55,565 nucleotides of DNA from Roseomonas sp. 18066 (GTDB taxonomy: Bacteria; Pseudomonadota; Alphaproteobacteria; Acetobacterales; Acetobacteraceae): the NCBI RefSeq assembly GCF_902706185.1, contig NZ_CACSJM010000019.1, forward strand, positions 1 to 55,565. Reading direction: 5' to 3'. Below are positions 39,001-47,511 of this stretch, piece after piece; position 1 is the stretch's first letter, and each line of letters starts with the position of its first letter. The notes below the pieces were generated by a model. It searched no databases. It saw only the letters and a program-made list of their open reading frames with translations, and had not been told where the DNA came from. Both the position numbers and the translations under genes were made by a program.

Positions 39001-39618
39001 ATGATCATTCGCGACATCGCCGGGTTGGAGGCGATCTATGGGTCGTTGGACAAGATCGGCGAGGCCTCGACCGCCAAGGTGGCCGACCATGTGACGCCGG
39101 AATACCGCCGCTTCCTCGAGGCCGCGCCCTTCCTGGCGCTGGCGACGGTGGGGCCGGAGGGGATGGACTGCTCGCCGCGCGGCGATCGCGGCCAGGCCGT
39201 CTGGGTCGTTGATCCGAAGACGCTGATGCTGCCCGACCGCCGCGGCAACAACCGCATCGACAGCCTGCGCAACGTGGTGCGCGACCCGCGGGTGGCGCTG
39301 ATGTTCCTGGTGCCGGGCAGCGGCAACGCCATGCGGGTCAATGGCCGGGCGCATCTGGATGCTGACCCGGCGCTGTTGGCGCGCTTCGCCATGGAAGGCA
39401 AGCAGCCCCGCTGCGTCATGGTGGTTCATGTGGAAGAGATCTACTTCCAATGCGCCCGCGCCATCATCCGCGCCGGGCTGTGGCAGGCCGAGAGCCAGGT
39501 CGACCCGAAGACCCTGCCCACGCCGGGCCAGATCCTGGCGCGGATGAGCGAGGGCCGGGTCGGCGGCGACAGCTATGACCGCGAATGGCCGGAGCGGGCG
39601 CGCACCAGCATGTGGTAG
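39001..39618 (+). CDS. Pyridoxamine 5'-phosphate oxidase-family FMN protein (MSMEG_1061-like)
   Basis: 205-residue split-barrel flavoprotein of the PPOX class. FLALATVGPEGMDCSPRGD, VVDPKTLMLPDRRGNNRIDSLRN and VALMFLVPGSGNAMRVNGRAHL form the FMN site strands; the C-terminal YFQCARAIIRAGLW matches the MSMEG_1061 subgroup. It is unlikely to be the true PdxH. Function unknown; many such proteins are F420- or FMN-dependent reductases. Divergent from the LysR regulator. Start ATG 39001, with GGGAAACAGGAAG just before it. Confidence 0.87.
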   Translation: MIIRDIAGLEAIYGSLDKIGEASTAKVADHVTPEYRRFLEAAPFLALATVGPEGMDCSPRGDRGQAVWVVDPKTLMLPDRRGNNRIDSLRNVVRDPRVALMFLVPGSGNAMRVNGRAHLDADPALLARFAMEGKQPRCVMVVHVEEIYFQCARAIIRAGLWQAESQVDPKTLPTPGQILARMSEGRVGGDSYDREWPERARTSMW

Positions 39619-39619
39619 G

Positions 39620-40405
39620 TCACGCGAAGCCGTAGGGGCCGGGGAAGACGCCCAGCGGCACGTGGTGGGTCAGCATCGTCGCGCCGTCCCAATGGTGCAG
39701 CAGGAAGCCGGGCGGCTCCAGGAAGGAGGCGGCCTCGGCCTCCGGATAGGGGCGCAGCGCGATGGTGGTGGCCAGGCTCGGCGCGGTGCAGAGCAGGGTG
39801 CCGGCGAAGCGCTGCAGGATGGTGCGGTGGACATGGCCGCACAGGATTCTTTCGACGGCCGGGAAGTCCTGGATCACCGCGGCCAAGGCATCGGCGTCGC
39901 GGCAGTTGTAGGCGTCGAGGTAAGGGATCCCGGTGTCGATCGGCGGCTGGTGCAGCATGACGACCGTCGGCCGGCCGGGCTCCGCCGCCAGGGTCGCGCG
40001 CAGCCAGGCGAGGGACGCGGCATCGACCTCGCCATGGTGCTTGTCGGGCACGGTGACGTCGAGCGCGATCACCCGCACCGCGCCATGCTGCCCGGCGACA
40101 TAATGCAGCGGGCCCTCGGCCGGCATCCCGGCGAAGGCCTGCCGGAACGGCTCGCGCAGGTCGTGGTTGCCGGGGATCGCCCGGCAGGGCATCGCCAGCC
40201 GGCCCAGCAGCCGGCGCGCCAGGGCATATTCCGCGTCGCTGCCGGTCTCGGCCACATCGCCGGTCAGCAGCACCAGGTCAGGCCGGGGCCGCAGCCGGTT
40301 GATCTGCTCCACCGCCATGTTCAGCGCCGCCGCAGGGTCCAGCACGCCCTTGTAGAAGACGCCTTCGGGGCGGAGATGCGGGTCGGAGATCTGGGCAATC
40401 CACAT
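39620..40405 (-). CDS. Metallophosphoesterase (cyclic-nucleotide/glycerophosphodiester phosphodiesterase type)
   Basis: 261-residue calcineurin-like phosphoesterase. Metal motifs in order: QISDPHL (D-x-H), LTGDVAETG (GD), IPGNHDLRE (GNHD), VMLHQPP and CGHVHRT (GHxH). This is the GpdQ/CpdA-type group acting on cyclic nucleotides or glycerophosphodiesters in the cytoplasm. ATG 40405 starts the domain; the very long open frame above it is antisense of the antiporter. Two bases separate its stop from that of the convergent PPOX gene. Confidence 0.9.
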   Translation of the reverse strand: MWIAQISDPHLRPEGVFYKGVLDPAAALNMAVEQINRLRPRPDLVLLTGDVAETGSDAEYALARRLLGRLAMPCRAIPGNHDLREPFRQAFAGMPAEGPLHYVAGQHGAVRVIALDVTVPDKHHGEVDAASLAWLRATLAAEPGRPTVVMLHQPPIDTGIPYLDAYNCRDADALAAVIQDFPAVERILCGHVHRTILQRFAGTLLCTAPSLATTIALRPYPEAEAASFLEPPGFLLHHWDGATMLTHHVPLGVFPGPYGFA

Positions 40406-40492
40406 GCGGGCTTCCTCGGCCGAAAGCGCGGGCCGATCCGGCGCCTGCCGCGTTACCCTGGCCTGTGCTGAGCAAAAGGCAAGCGGCGTCGC

Positions 40493-42034
40493 ATGGCCCT
40501 CTTCGAGAACATCCTGCTGCTGATGCTGGTGGCGATCCTGGCGCTGCAATTCTCCCGCGGCCTGGCCATCCCCTATCCGGCGGTGCTGGCGGCGGCGGGC
40601 GTGGCTGTCGCGGCACTCCCCTCGGTGCCGCTGGTGGCGATCGACCCGGCGCTGGCGCTGGCGCTGTTCATCGCCCCGGCGCTGCTCGATTCCGCCTATG
40701 ACCTGCCGCCGCGCGAGCTGCGCCGGCACTGGGCGCCGCTGCTGGCGCTGGCGGTGGCGGCGGTGCTGCTCAGCGCCGGCGCGGTCGCCTGGCTGGGCAT
40801 GGCCTGGGGCGGGCTGCCGGCGGTGGCCGCCCTGGCGCTGGGCGCCGTGGTCGCGCCGCCGGATGCGGCCGCCGCCAGCGCCATGCTGGGCCGGCTGGCG
40901 CTGCCCCGCAGCACGGTCACCGTGCTGAAGGGCGAGAGCCTGTTCAACGACGCCGCCGCCCTGCTGCTGCTGGCAGCGGCCCTGGAGCTGGCGGCGGTGC
41001 CGGGGGAGGGGACGGCCACGCTGCTGCTGCACCTGGCGCCGGCGGTGCCGGGCGGGCTGGTCTTCGGCTGGGGCGCGGCGCGGCTCTACCTGCTGCTGGC
41101 GCACCGGCTGAAGGGCACGCTGGGCGGCATATTGTTCCAGTTCGTCGGCACCTTCGGCACCTGGATCATCGCCGAGCGGCTGCATCTGTCGGCCATCCTG
41201 GCGGTGGTGGCCTATGGCATGACCATCGCCCATACCGCCCCCTACCGCACCGGCGCGCGCGAGCGGGTGCATGCCTATTCGGTCTGGGAATCGGCGGTCT
41301 TCCTGCTGAACGTGCTGGCCTTCTTCCTGCTGGGGCTGCAGGCGCGCGACATCCTGCAGCGGCTGGACCCGGCGCCGCTGCGCGAGGCGCTGGTGCTGGC
41401 CGGCCTGGTGCTGCTGGTGGTCATCCTGGTGCGGCTGGCCTGGGTGCTGGCGTACGGCGTGCTGGCGCGGTGGCTGGCGGCGCGCGGCTGGCTGGCCGAG
41501 GCGCCGGGCTGGCGGCAGTCGCTGGTCGCCGGCTGGTGCGGCATGCGCGGGCTGGTGACGCTGGCCGCGGCGCTGGCGCTGCCCGCCGATTTCCCCGGCC
41601 GCGACCCGATCGTCATCAGCGCCCTGGCCGTGGTGCTGGGCACGCTGGTGCTGCAGGGGCTGACCCTGGTGCCGCTGGTGCGGGCGCTGGGCTTCGACGG
41701 CGATGACGGGGTGGCAGCCGAGCTGGCCCTGGCGCGCACCGCGCTGCTCGACGCCGCGCTGCGCGCCCTGCCGGCCGAGGGCGAGGCGGCCGACAGCCTG
41801 CGCGCCGAATACCGCGCGGCGCGGGCGGTGGCGGCCTCGGGCCGGAACCCGCGGGCGGTGCGCGACGTCGATGCGCTGAAGCGCGCCGGCATCGCCGCCA
41901 AGCGCGACGCCCTGGCCGGGCTGCGCCGCTCGGGCGCCATCAGCGACGATGTCTTCCACGCGCTGGAGCAGGAGCTGGACTGGGCCGAGCTGGCCGCGAC
42001 GCCGGCCGACCGCCAGGCGATCCTGGAGGGCTGA
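40493..42034 (+). CDS. Na+/H+ antiporter, CPA1 family
   Basis: 513-residue inner-membrane antiporter with about 11-12 hydrophobic segments in the first 400 residues. Core motifs are ALGAVVAPPDAAAASAMLGRL and the active-site region LKGESLFNDAAALLLL (the ND pair of electroneutral CPA1 exchangers), plus GWCGMRGLVTLAAALALP. The cytoplasmic tail (about 405-513) is helical and charged. It exchanges Na+ (or K+) for protons. Divergent from the phosphoesterase, 87 bases away. Start ATG 40493. Confidence 0.9.
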   Translation: MALFENILLLMLVAILALQFSRGLAIPYPAVLAAAGVAVAALPSVPLVAIDPALALALFIAPALLDSAYDLPPRELRRHWAPLLALAVAAVLLSAGAVAWLGMAWGGLPAVAALALGAVVAPPDAAAASAMLGRLALPRSTVTVLKGESLFNDAAALLLLAAALELAAVPGEGTATLLLHLAPAVPGGLVFGWGAARLYLLLAHRLKGTLGGILFQFVGTFGTWIIAERLHLSAILAVVAYGMTIAHTAPYRTGARERVHAYSVWESAVFLLNVLAFFLLGLQARDILQRLDPAPLREALVLAGLVLLVVILVRLAWVLAYGVLARWLAARGWLAEAPGWRQSLVAGWCGMRGLVTLAAALALPADFPGRDPIVISALAVVLGTLVLQGLTLVPLVRALGFDGDDGVAAELALARTALLDAALRALPAEGEAADSLRAEYRAARAVAASGRNPRAVRDVDALKRAGIAAKRDALAGLRRSGAISDDVFHALEQELDWAELAATPADRQAILEG

Positions 42035-42040
42035 GCCGGC

Positions 42041-42595
42041 TCAGCGCAGCCGGGCGGGGTTGCCCACGGCGGTGGCGCCGGCCGGCACGTCGCGGGTGAC
42101 CACGGCGCCGGCGCCGATCAGCGCGTCGTCGCCGATCGTCACCCCCGGCAGGATCAGCGCGCCGCTGCCGATCCAGACATTGCGGCCGATGCTGACAGGG
42201 CGGCCGAGCTCCAGCATCTGCGCCCGCAGCTTCGGGTCGCGCGGATGGTCGGCGGTCAGGATCTGCACCCCCGCGCCGATCTGCGTGCCATCGCCGATGC
42301 TGACCTGCACCACGTCGAGGATGACGCAGTTGAAGTTCAGGAAGACGCCGGCGCCGAGGCGGATGTTGTAGCCATAGTCGACGAAGAAGGGCGGGCGGAT
42401 GTTCACGCCCTCGCCCACCGCGCCCATGATCTCGCGCAGCAGCGCCAGGCGGTCATCGGCGCTGGCGCAGCGGGCGGCGTTGTAGCGCTCCATCCAGGCC
42501 GAGGCGCGGGCATTGTCGGCCGCGATCTCCGCCCCTTCGGCGATATAGAGCTCGCCCGCCAGCATCTTTTCCTTCTGGCTGCGGTGGTCGGTCAT
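42041..42595 (-). CDS. Sugar O-acetyltransferase (maltose acetyltransferase family)
   Basis: 184-residue left-handed beta-helix acetyltransferase. N-terminal Mac domain (EKMLAGELYIAEGAEIAADN); hexapeptide repeats from PPFFVDYGYNIRLGAGVFLNF, the catalytic His in LTADHPRD and IGRNVWIGSGALILPGVTIGD with a PAGATAVGNPARLR end. Acetyl-CoA donor; acceptor is maltose, nodulation factor or a related sugar by family. Convergent with the antiporter, six bases between stops. Start ATG 42595. Confidence 0.92.
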   Translation of the reverse strand: MTDHRSQKEKMLAGELYIAEGAEIAADNARASAWMERYNAARCASADDRLALLREIMGAVGEGVNIRPPFFVDYGYNIRLGAGVFLNFNCVILDVVQVSIGDGTQIGAGVQILTADHPRDPKLRAQMLELGRPVSIGRNVWIGSGALILPGVTIGDDALIGAGAVVTRDVPAGATAVGNPARLR

Positions 42596-42726
42596 GGCGT
42601 CATTCCCCGGCTGCTTCGGCCTGGAGTGCTGCCAGGGCCGCGGCCGCGCCGCAAGCGCCCCGGGAATCGCATTGCCGTCAGCGTTATAACAAATATCATG
42701 CAGCCGCCTGAGCCAGGAGAGGCCGC
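42596..42726. promoter_or_regulatory. Divergent region, acetyltransferase / SDR
   Basis: 131 bases with the AT-rich block GTTATAACAAATATCATG from 42683. GTTATAAC is a perfect 8-bp palindrome and TATAAC could be a -10 box for the SDR. GGAGAGG at about 42716 serves as ribosome site. No small gene. Confidence 0.4.
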
Positions 42727-43455
42727 ATGATCATCGTCACCGGGGCGACCCAGGGCATCGGCCGCGCCTGCGTCGAGCAGCTTTCCGCCGCCGGCCGCCA
42801 GGTGCTGGCCACGGGCCGCGACACCGCCGCCGGCGCCGAGCTGGCGCGGCTGCCCGGCGTGCGCTTCGTCGCCGGCGATGTCGGCGATCCGGCCGATATC
42901 GAGCGCGTCGTCGCCGCGGCGATGGAGGCGGGCGAGGGCCGCCTGACCGGGCTGGTCAACAATGCCGGCATGGGCCGCCGGCAGAATTTCCTGGACGCCA
43001 GCCTGGCCGACTGGGACCAGGTCATGGCGATCAACGCCCGCAGCGTCTTCCTGTTCATCCGCCTGGCGCTGCCGGGGCTGATCGTGGGGAAGGGTTCGGT
43101 CGTCACCGTCTCCTCGGTCGCCGGGCGGCAGGGCGAAGAAGGGCTGGCGGTCTATTGCGCCTCCAAGGCGGCGCTGCTCGGCCTGACCCAGGCGCTGGCG
43201 CTGGAGCATGGCGCCGATGTCCGCTTCAACGCCGTCTGCCCGGGCCAGATCGCGACGCAGATGATGGGCCGCGTGCTGGCCGACCCGGCCCGCCGCGCGG
43301 CGCTGGAATCCCGCATCCCGGCGGCGCGGCTGGGCGAGGCCGGCGATGTCGCCGAGCTGATCTGCTGGCTGCTGTCCGATGCCTCGCGCTACGTCAATGG
43401 CGCGGTGATCACGGTGGATGGCGGCGAGACCGCGGGGCTGCGCACCCCGCGCTAG
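42727..43455 (+). CDS. SDR-family oxidoreductase
   Basis: 242-residue classical short-chain dehydrogenase. Cofactor motif TGATQGIG (5-12), NNAG, catalytic Ser in VTVSSVAG and the YCASK active-site motif are intact, as is NAVCPGQIATQM and the YVNGAVITVDGG end. It is a working oxidoreductase, in contrast to the SDR at 7304. Substrate unknown. Divergent from the acetyltransferase; the effector-domain gene follows 46 bases on. Confidence 0.9.
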   Translation: MIIVTGATQGIGRACVEQLSAAGRQVLATGRDTAAGAELARLPGVRFVAGDVGDPADIERVVAAAMEAGEGRLTGLVNNAGMGRRQNFLDASLADWDQVMAINARSVFLFIRLALPGLIVGKGSVVTVSSVAGRQGEEGLAVYCASKAALLGLTQALALEHGADVRFNAVCPGQIATQMMGRVLADPARRAALESRIPAARLGEAGDVAELICWLLSDASRYVNGAVITVDGGETAGLRTPR

Positions 43456-43501
43456 CTTTTCCGAGTGGGCCGCGCGGCGCCCGATCTGCTAGGCTGCGGC
43501 G

Positions 43502-44272
43502 ATGCTGCCGACGTCCTTGCCCCGCCTGCCGGCCCTGCCCAAGCCGGTCTTGCCCGAGCCGGTCTCGTCTGAACCGGTCTCGTCTGAGCCGGTCTTGTCC
43601 GGGCCGGTCCCGTCCGGGCCGGCGCTGGCCGCGCCGCATCTGGCCGGCGGCGCCGTCGTGGCGCAGCGCGCGCCGCTGCGCATCGGCTATACCCCGCTCG
43701 GCCTGCACCGCCACCTGCCCTGCCTGCTGCGCCGGCTGCGCCAGGTCGAGCCCGGGCTGCGGCCGCGCCTGGTGGAGCTGACCCCGGCGGAGACGCTGGA
43801 GGCGCTGGAGCAGGGCCGCCTCGACCTCGGCGTGGTGCCGCAGCCGGCCTGCGCCAGCCCGGCGCTGCGCCTGCTGCCGCTGCCGGCCGAGCCGCTGCTG
43901 GCCGCCCTGCCGGCCGCCGAACCGGGCCCCGTGACCCTGGCCGGGCTGGCGCGGCAGGGGCTGGTGCTGTTCCCGCCGACCCAGGCGCCGATGCTGCATG
44001 CCCGCATCCTGCAGGCCTTCGCCGCCGCGGGGGTCGCGCTGCCGCCGCCGCGCGAGGCCAAGCGCGCTTCGGCCGTGCTGGCGCTGGTGGCGGCGGGGCA
44101 GGGCGCCGCGCTGCTGCCGGCCACGGCGGCGCAGCAGCGCTGCCCGGGGGTGCGGCTGGCCCGCATCGCCGATGGCGCCGGCCTGCCGCGGATGAGCATG
44201 GCGCTGGCCCTGCCGCGCCGCCGCCTGGATGCGCCGATGCAACGGCTGCTGGCGCTGCTGCCCACGCTCTGA
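43502..44272 (+). CDS. LysR effector-binding domain protein without HTH
   Basis: 256 residues. Residues about 57-256 are a LysR substrate-binding domain (PLRIGYTPLGLHRHLP, ELTPAETLEALEQGRLDLGVV, AVLALVAAGQGAALLPA). The first 50 residues are a Pro-Val-Ser rich tail built from a 15-bp tandem repeat (EPVSS/GPVPS units) where a LysR protein should have its helix-turn-helix; the 46 bases upstream leave no room for one in any frame. It may be a soluble ligand-binding protein, a dominant-negative partner of a LysR factor, or a truncated gene. Start ATG 43502 lacks a clear ribosome site. Confidence 0.75.
   Translation: MLPTSLPRLPALPKPVLPEPVSSEPVSSEPVLSGPVPSGPALAAPHLAGGAVVAQRAPLRIGYTPLGLHRHLPCLLRRLRQVEPGLRPRLVELTPAETLEALEQGRLDLGVVPQPACASPALRLLPLPAEPLLAALPAAEPGPVTLAGLARQGLVLFPPTQAPMLHARILQAFAAAGVALPPPREAKRASAVLALVAAGQGAALLPATAAQQRCPGVRLARIADGAGLPRMSMALALPRRRLDAPMQRLLALLPTL
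43544..43618. repeat. 15-bp tandem repeat (CCGGTCT-CGTCTGA type), five units
   Basis: CCGGTC-led units start at 43544, 43559, 43574, 43589 and 43604, with a partial unit at 43619; exactly 15 bases each, so the frame is kept and each adds five residues to the Pro-rich tail. Confidence 0.9.
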
Positions 44273-44383
44273 TCCCGGCCCGGCGCGGTCGCCGGGGGTA
44301 ACCTATGTTGTCCCGTGCCGGTGCGCCGCGGGCCTAGGATGGCGCCTCGGCCGTGGGCTTGCGGGCCGTGACAAGGGGCGAGG

Positions 44384-44605
44384 GTGGCGAAATTCGAGCT
44401 AGGCACGGCCGGGGGCGCGACGCGGGAGGTCTGGGTCTCCCAGGCGCAGTCGCTGGCCCCCGGGCTGTGGTTCGCCCAGGCGCGCATCTATGACGTGGCC
44501 ACGGCGCGCACCCTGCAGGTGCTGCGCGGCGAGGCCACCTCGGCCGAGGCCGCCCGCAAGGAGGCGCTGGCTTTGGCCTGGCGCGCCGCCGGCCGCGACG
44601 GGTAG
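44384..44605 (+). CDS. Small conserved-looking hypothetical protein
   Basis: 73 residues from a GTG start at 44384 with AAGGGGCGAGG directly upstream. It reads like a small beta-strand pair plus helix: TREVWVSQAQSLAPGLWFAQ and ARIYDVATARTLQV then a helix EATSAEAARKEALALAWRAA. No family recognised. Codon use agrees with neighbouring genes, so it is likely real. No partner is obvious. Confidence 0.6.
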   Translation: MAKFELGTAGGATREVWVSQAQSLAPGLWFAQARIYDVATARTLQVLRGEATSAEAARKEALALAWRAAGRDG

Positions 44606-44849
44606 CCGGCGGGGCCGCAGCAGGCCCTGCCACGCCGGCCGCCCAAATCAGCAGAATCTGCCCGGCCTTGGCGCTGGATCGGCAGCCGCGCCAGTCCATA
44701 CTGCCCGCAAGATGATCGGGAACGGGGACAACCCGTCGATCAGGGAGTGCATTGCCAGCCGCCTCGGTTGCGGAGCGCTGTGGCCAGACCTGGCCACGGC
44801 GCCAGATCGGCTTGAGCGCAGCTGGCTTGAGCGCAAGGGGGACCCGAGC
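44606..44849. promoter_or_regulatory. Leader of the dpp operon with inverted and tandem repeats
   Basis: 244 bases with no gene. It contains the perfect inverted repeat GTGGCC-agacct-GGCCAC (44779-44796) and two copies of GGCTTGAGCGCA at 44808-44819 and 44823-44834 (period 15) just before the first dpp gene. The first may be an operator or attenuator stem. No regulator gene is adjacent. Confidence 0.5.
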
Positions 44850-46517
44850 ATGAGCGACCATTCCAAGGACAGGCTATTGGCCGCGCCGGCGCTGCGCCGC
44901 CGCGCGCTGCTGGCGCTCGGCGCCGGGGCGGGGCTGGCCGCCGCGCCCGCCCGCGCCCAGCAGGCCGCGCCGCCGGCGCAGGGCACGCGCAAGGGTCAGG
45001 TGGTCGTCGGCCTCAGCCAGGAGCCCACGGTCTTCAATCCCCTGATGCCGGGCATCGAGGTCGACGAGACGATCTGGATGAACGTCTTCGACACGCTGTG
45101 GTACCCGATGCCGGATGGCAGCCTGGTGCCGAGCCTGGCCACCGAGGTGCCCAGCACCACCAATGGCGGCATCTCGGCCGACGGGCTGCGCTGGCGGGTG
45201 AAGCTGCGGGAGGGCGTCACCTGGCATGACGGCACCGCCTTCACCGCCGAGGACGTCAAATACACCCTCGAGCTGATCGTGGCGCCGGGCTTCAAGTCGC
45301 GCACGCGCCTCGGCCATGCGCTGGTGCGCGACATCGAGGTGGTCGGGCCGCATGAGATCGCCTGGCGCATGGAGAGCGCCTTCGCGCCCTACATGGCCTT
45401 CCTGTCCAACACCTATGTCGTGCCGAAGCACCTTCTGGCCGCGGCCGCCGACCCCAACACCGCGCCCTTCAACGGCGCCCCCGTCGGCACCGGCCCGTTC
45501 CGCTGGGACCGCCGCGTGCCCGGCGACCATATCCAGCTCGCCGCCAACGAGAAGTATTTCGGCAAGGGCCCGTTCCTCGAGCGCGCCATCCTGAAATACG
45601 TGCCCGACATGACCGCGCTCTACGCGCAGTTCCGCACCGGCCAGGTCGACGCCATCATCGGCACCGGCATCCCGGCCAATTTCGTGCCCGAGGCGGAGAA
45701 GCTGCCGGGCCGGCGCATCACCCGCACCTCCAGCGGCTCGCTCGAGGTGCTGATGCCCAATCTCGGCCAGCCGGCCCTGGCCGACAAGGCGGTGCGCCAG
45801 GCGCTCTATGCCGGCATCAACAAGAAGGGCATCATCGACGTCATCTTCTACGGGCTGCACAAGCCGACCGAGAGCTTCGCGCCGCAGGAGAGCTGGGTCT
45901 ACAACGCCGACCTGCCGGCGCATCGCTTCGACCTGGCCGCCGCCAACGCCATCCTCGACAAGGCCGGCTGGGCGCGCGGGGCGAACGGGATGCGGGCCAA
46001 GGACGGCGTGCCGCTGGCCTTCGACATCTCGACCACCACCGGCAACGCGCTGCGCGAGCAGAGCCAGCAGCTGCTGCTGCAGGACTGGTCGAAGATGGGC
46101 GTCGCCGCCAAGGTCAACAACATGCCGGCGGCGGTGATCTGGGGCGAGTTCTATGTCCGCTCCAAGTTCCAGACCCTGCTGGTCGGCACCGGCTTCCGCA
46201 GCGGCATCGACCCCGATCCCTCGAACCGCTTCGCCAGCAACGCCATCCCGGTGAAGGGCGGCTCGGGCGGCAACTACATGCAGTGGGAGAATGCCGAGGC
46301 CGACCGCATCATGGTCGAGGCCCAGGCGACCTTCGACACCGCGCGGCGCAAGGCGCTGTATCTGCGCCTGCAGGAGATCGTGCGCGAGGAGCTGCCGATC
46401 CTGCCGGTCTATCAATACGTCACCGCCGAGGGCACCAAGTCCAACCTGATGGGCTACGCCCCCAACATCAACGCCCGGCAGAACACCTGGAACATGCGCG
46501 AGTGGTACTGGGCGTGA
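44850..46517 (+). CDS. Dipeptide-type ABC transporter substrate-binding protein (DppA-like)
   Basis: 555-residue periplasmic receptor of family SBP_bac_5. Signal: RRRALLALGAGAGLAAAPARA. Blocks GLSQEPTVFNPLMP, SADGLRWRVKLREGVTWHDG, FTAEDVKYTLELI, GAPVGTGPFRWD and VRQALYAGINKKGI are standard. Unlike the three other family-5 receptors here, it heads a complete transporter operon. ATG 44850 gives the signal; GGGGGA is seven bases upstream. Ligand could be a peptide, opine or glycoside. Forty bases to the permease gene. Confidence 0.92.
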   Translation: MSDHSKDRLLAAPALRRRALLALGAGAGLAAAPARAQQAAPPAQGTRKGQVVVGLSQEPTVFNPLMPGIEVDETIWMNVFDTLWYPMPDGSLVPSLATEVPSTTNGGISADGLRWRVKLREGVTWHDGTAFTAEDVKYTLELIVAPGFKSRTRLGHALVRDIEVVGPHEIAWRMESAFAPYMAFLSNTYVVPKHLLAAAADPNTAPFNGAPVGTGPFRWDRRVPGDHIQLAANEKYFGKGPFLERAILKYVPDMTALYAQFRTGQVDAIIGTGIPANFVPEAEKLPGRRITRTSSGSLEVLMPNLGQPALADKAVRQALYAGINKKGIIDVIFYGLHKPTESFAPQESWVYNADLPAHRFDLAAANAILDKAGWARGANGMRAKDGVPLAFDISTTTGNALREQSQQLLLQDWSKMGVAAKVNNMPAAVIWGEFYVRSKFQTLLVGTGFRSGIDPDPSNRFASNAIPVKGGSGGNYMQWENAEADRIMVEAQATFDTARRKALYLRLQEIVREELPILPVYQYVTAEGTKSNLMGYAPNINARQNTWNMREWYWA

Positions 46518-46557
46518 CCCTTCTGTCCGTTGCCCGCCTCCGGAAGGGGGCGGGCGC

Positions 46558-47511
46558 ATGAGCGGCTACGTGGTGCGGCGCCTGGGGCAATCCCTGGTGC
46601 TGCTGCTGATGGTCTCGATGATCGGCTTCGCCATCCTGCACCTGGCGCCGGGCGGCCCGCTGTCGCAATTCGCCGCCGGCGGCGACATGACCCAGGAAGA
46701 CCTGGACCGCATCGCCGTGCAGCTCGGCCTCGACCGGCCGCTGCCGCTGCAATATGTCGAATGGCTGTGGCGCATGCTGCAGGGCGACTGGGGCCGCTCC
46801 TATCGCGACCAGCAGCCGGTGCTGCATATCATCGGCTCGCATATCGGCGCGACGCTGGAGCTGATGCTGACCTCCACCCTGGTCGCCATGATGATCGGCG
46901 CCTGGGTCGGCATCCTGGGCGCCATCCGCCGCTACTCGATCTTCGATTCCCTGGCGACGATCGGCGCCATGGTGGCGCTGTCGATCCCGACCTTCTGGTT
47001 CGGCCTGGTGGTCATCTATGTCTTCTCGGTCGGGCTGGAATGGCTGCCGGCGGGCAACCGCTACACCATCGGCGATGAATCGCTGCTCGACCGGCTGCAC
47101 CACCTGATCGGCCCCTGCATGGTGCTGGCGCTCGTCAGCACCGCGGTCTGGAGCCGCTACATGCGCTCCTCCATGCTCGACGTCATCAACCAGGACTATA
47201 TCCGAACCGCGCGCTCCAAAGGCCTGCCGGAGCGGCGCATCCTGCTGAACCACGCGGTGCGCAACGCGCTGCTGCCGATGATCACCATCACCGGCCTGCA
47301 CCTGCCGGCGCTGCTGTCGGGCGCGCTGGTCACCGAGACGGTCTTCACCTGGCCGGGCATGGGCCGCCTGTTCCTCGACAGCATCAGCTACCGCGACTAT
47401 CCGGTGGTGATGGGCATCCTGGTCTTCACCTCGGTGATGGTGCTGGCCGGCAGCCTGATCGCCGATCTCCTCTACAGTATCGCCGATCCGCGCATGGGGG
47501 CGCCGGGCTGA
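46558..47511 (+). CDS. ABC transporter permease, DppB-type
   Basis: 317-residue inner-membrane permease with about six segments. MSGYVVRRLGQSLVLLLMVSM is the usual amphipathic start plus first helix; the first periplasmic stretch has LAPGGPLSQFA. The coupling EAA loop is YIRTARSKGLPERRILLNHAVRNALLPM. Stop and next start share a base (TGATG), so synthesis is coupled to the second permease. Confidence 0.93.
   Translation: MSGYVVRRLGQSLVLLLMVSMIGFAILHLAPGGPLSQFAAGGDMTQEDLDRIAVQLGLDRPLPLQYVEWLWRMLQGDWGRSYRDQQPVLHIIGSHIGATLELMLTSTLVAMMIGAWVGILGAIRRYSIFDSLATIGAMVALSIPTFWFGLVVIYVFSVGLEWLPAGNRYTIGDESLLDRLHHLIGPCMVLALVSTAVWSRYMRSSMLDVINQDYIRTARSKGLPERRILLNHAVRNALLPMITITGLHLPALLSGALVTETVFTWPGMGRLFLDSISYRDYPVVMGILVFTSVMVLAGSLIADLLYSIADPRMGAPG

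Noticed and set aside
43544..43618. CRISPR-like array
   Set aside because: Units are 15 bp, directly adjacent, without spacers, and keep the reading frame of a protein. The same holds for 55509-55565.
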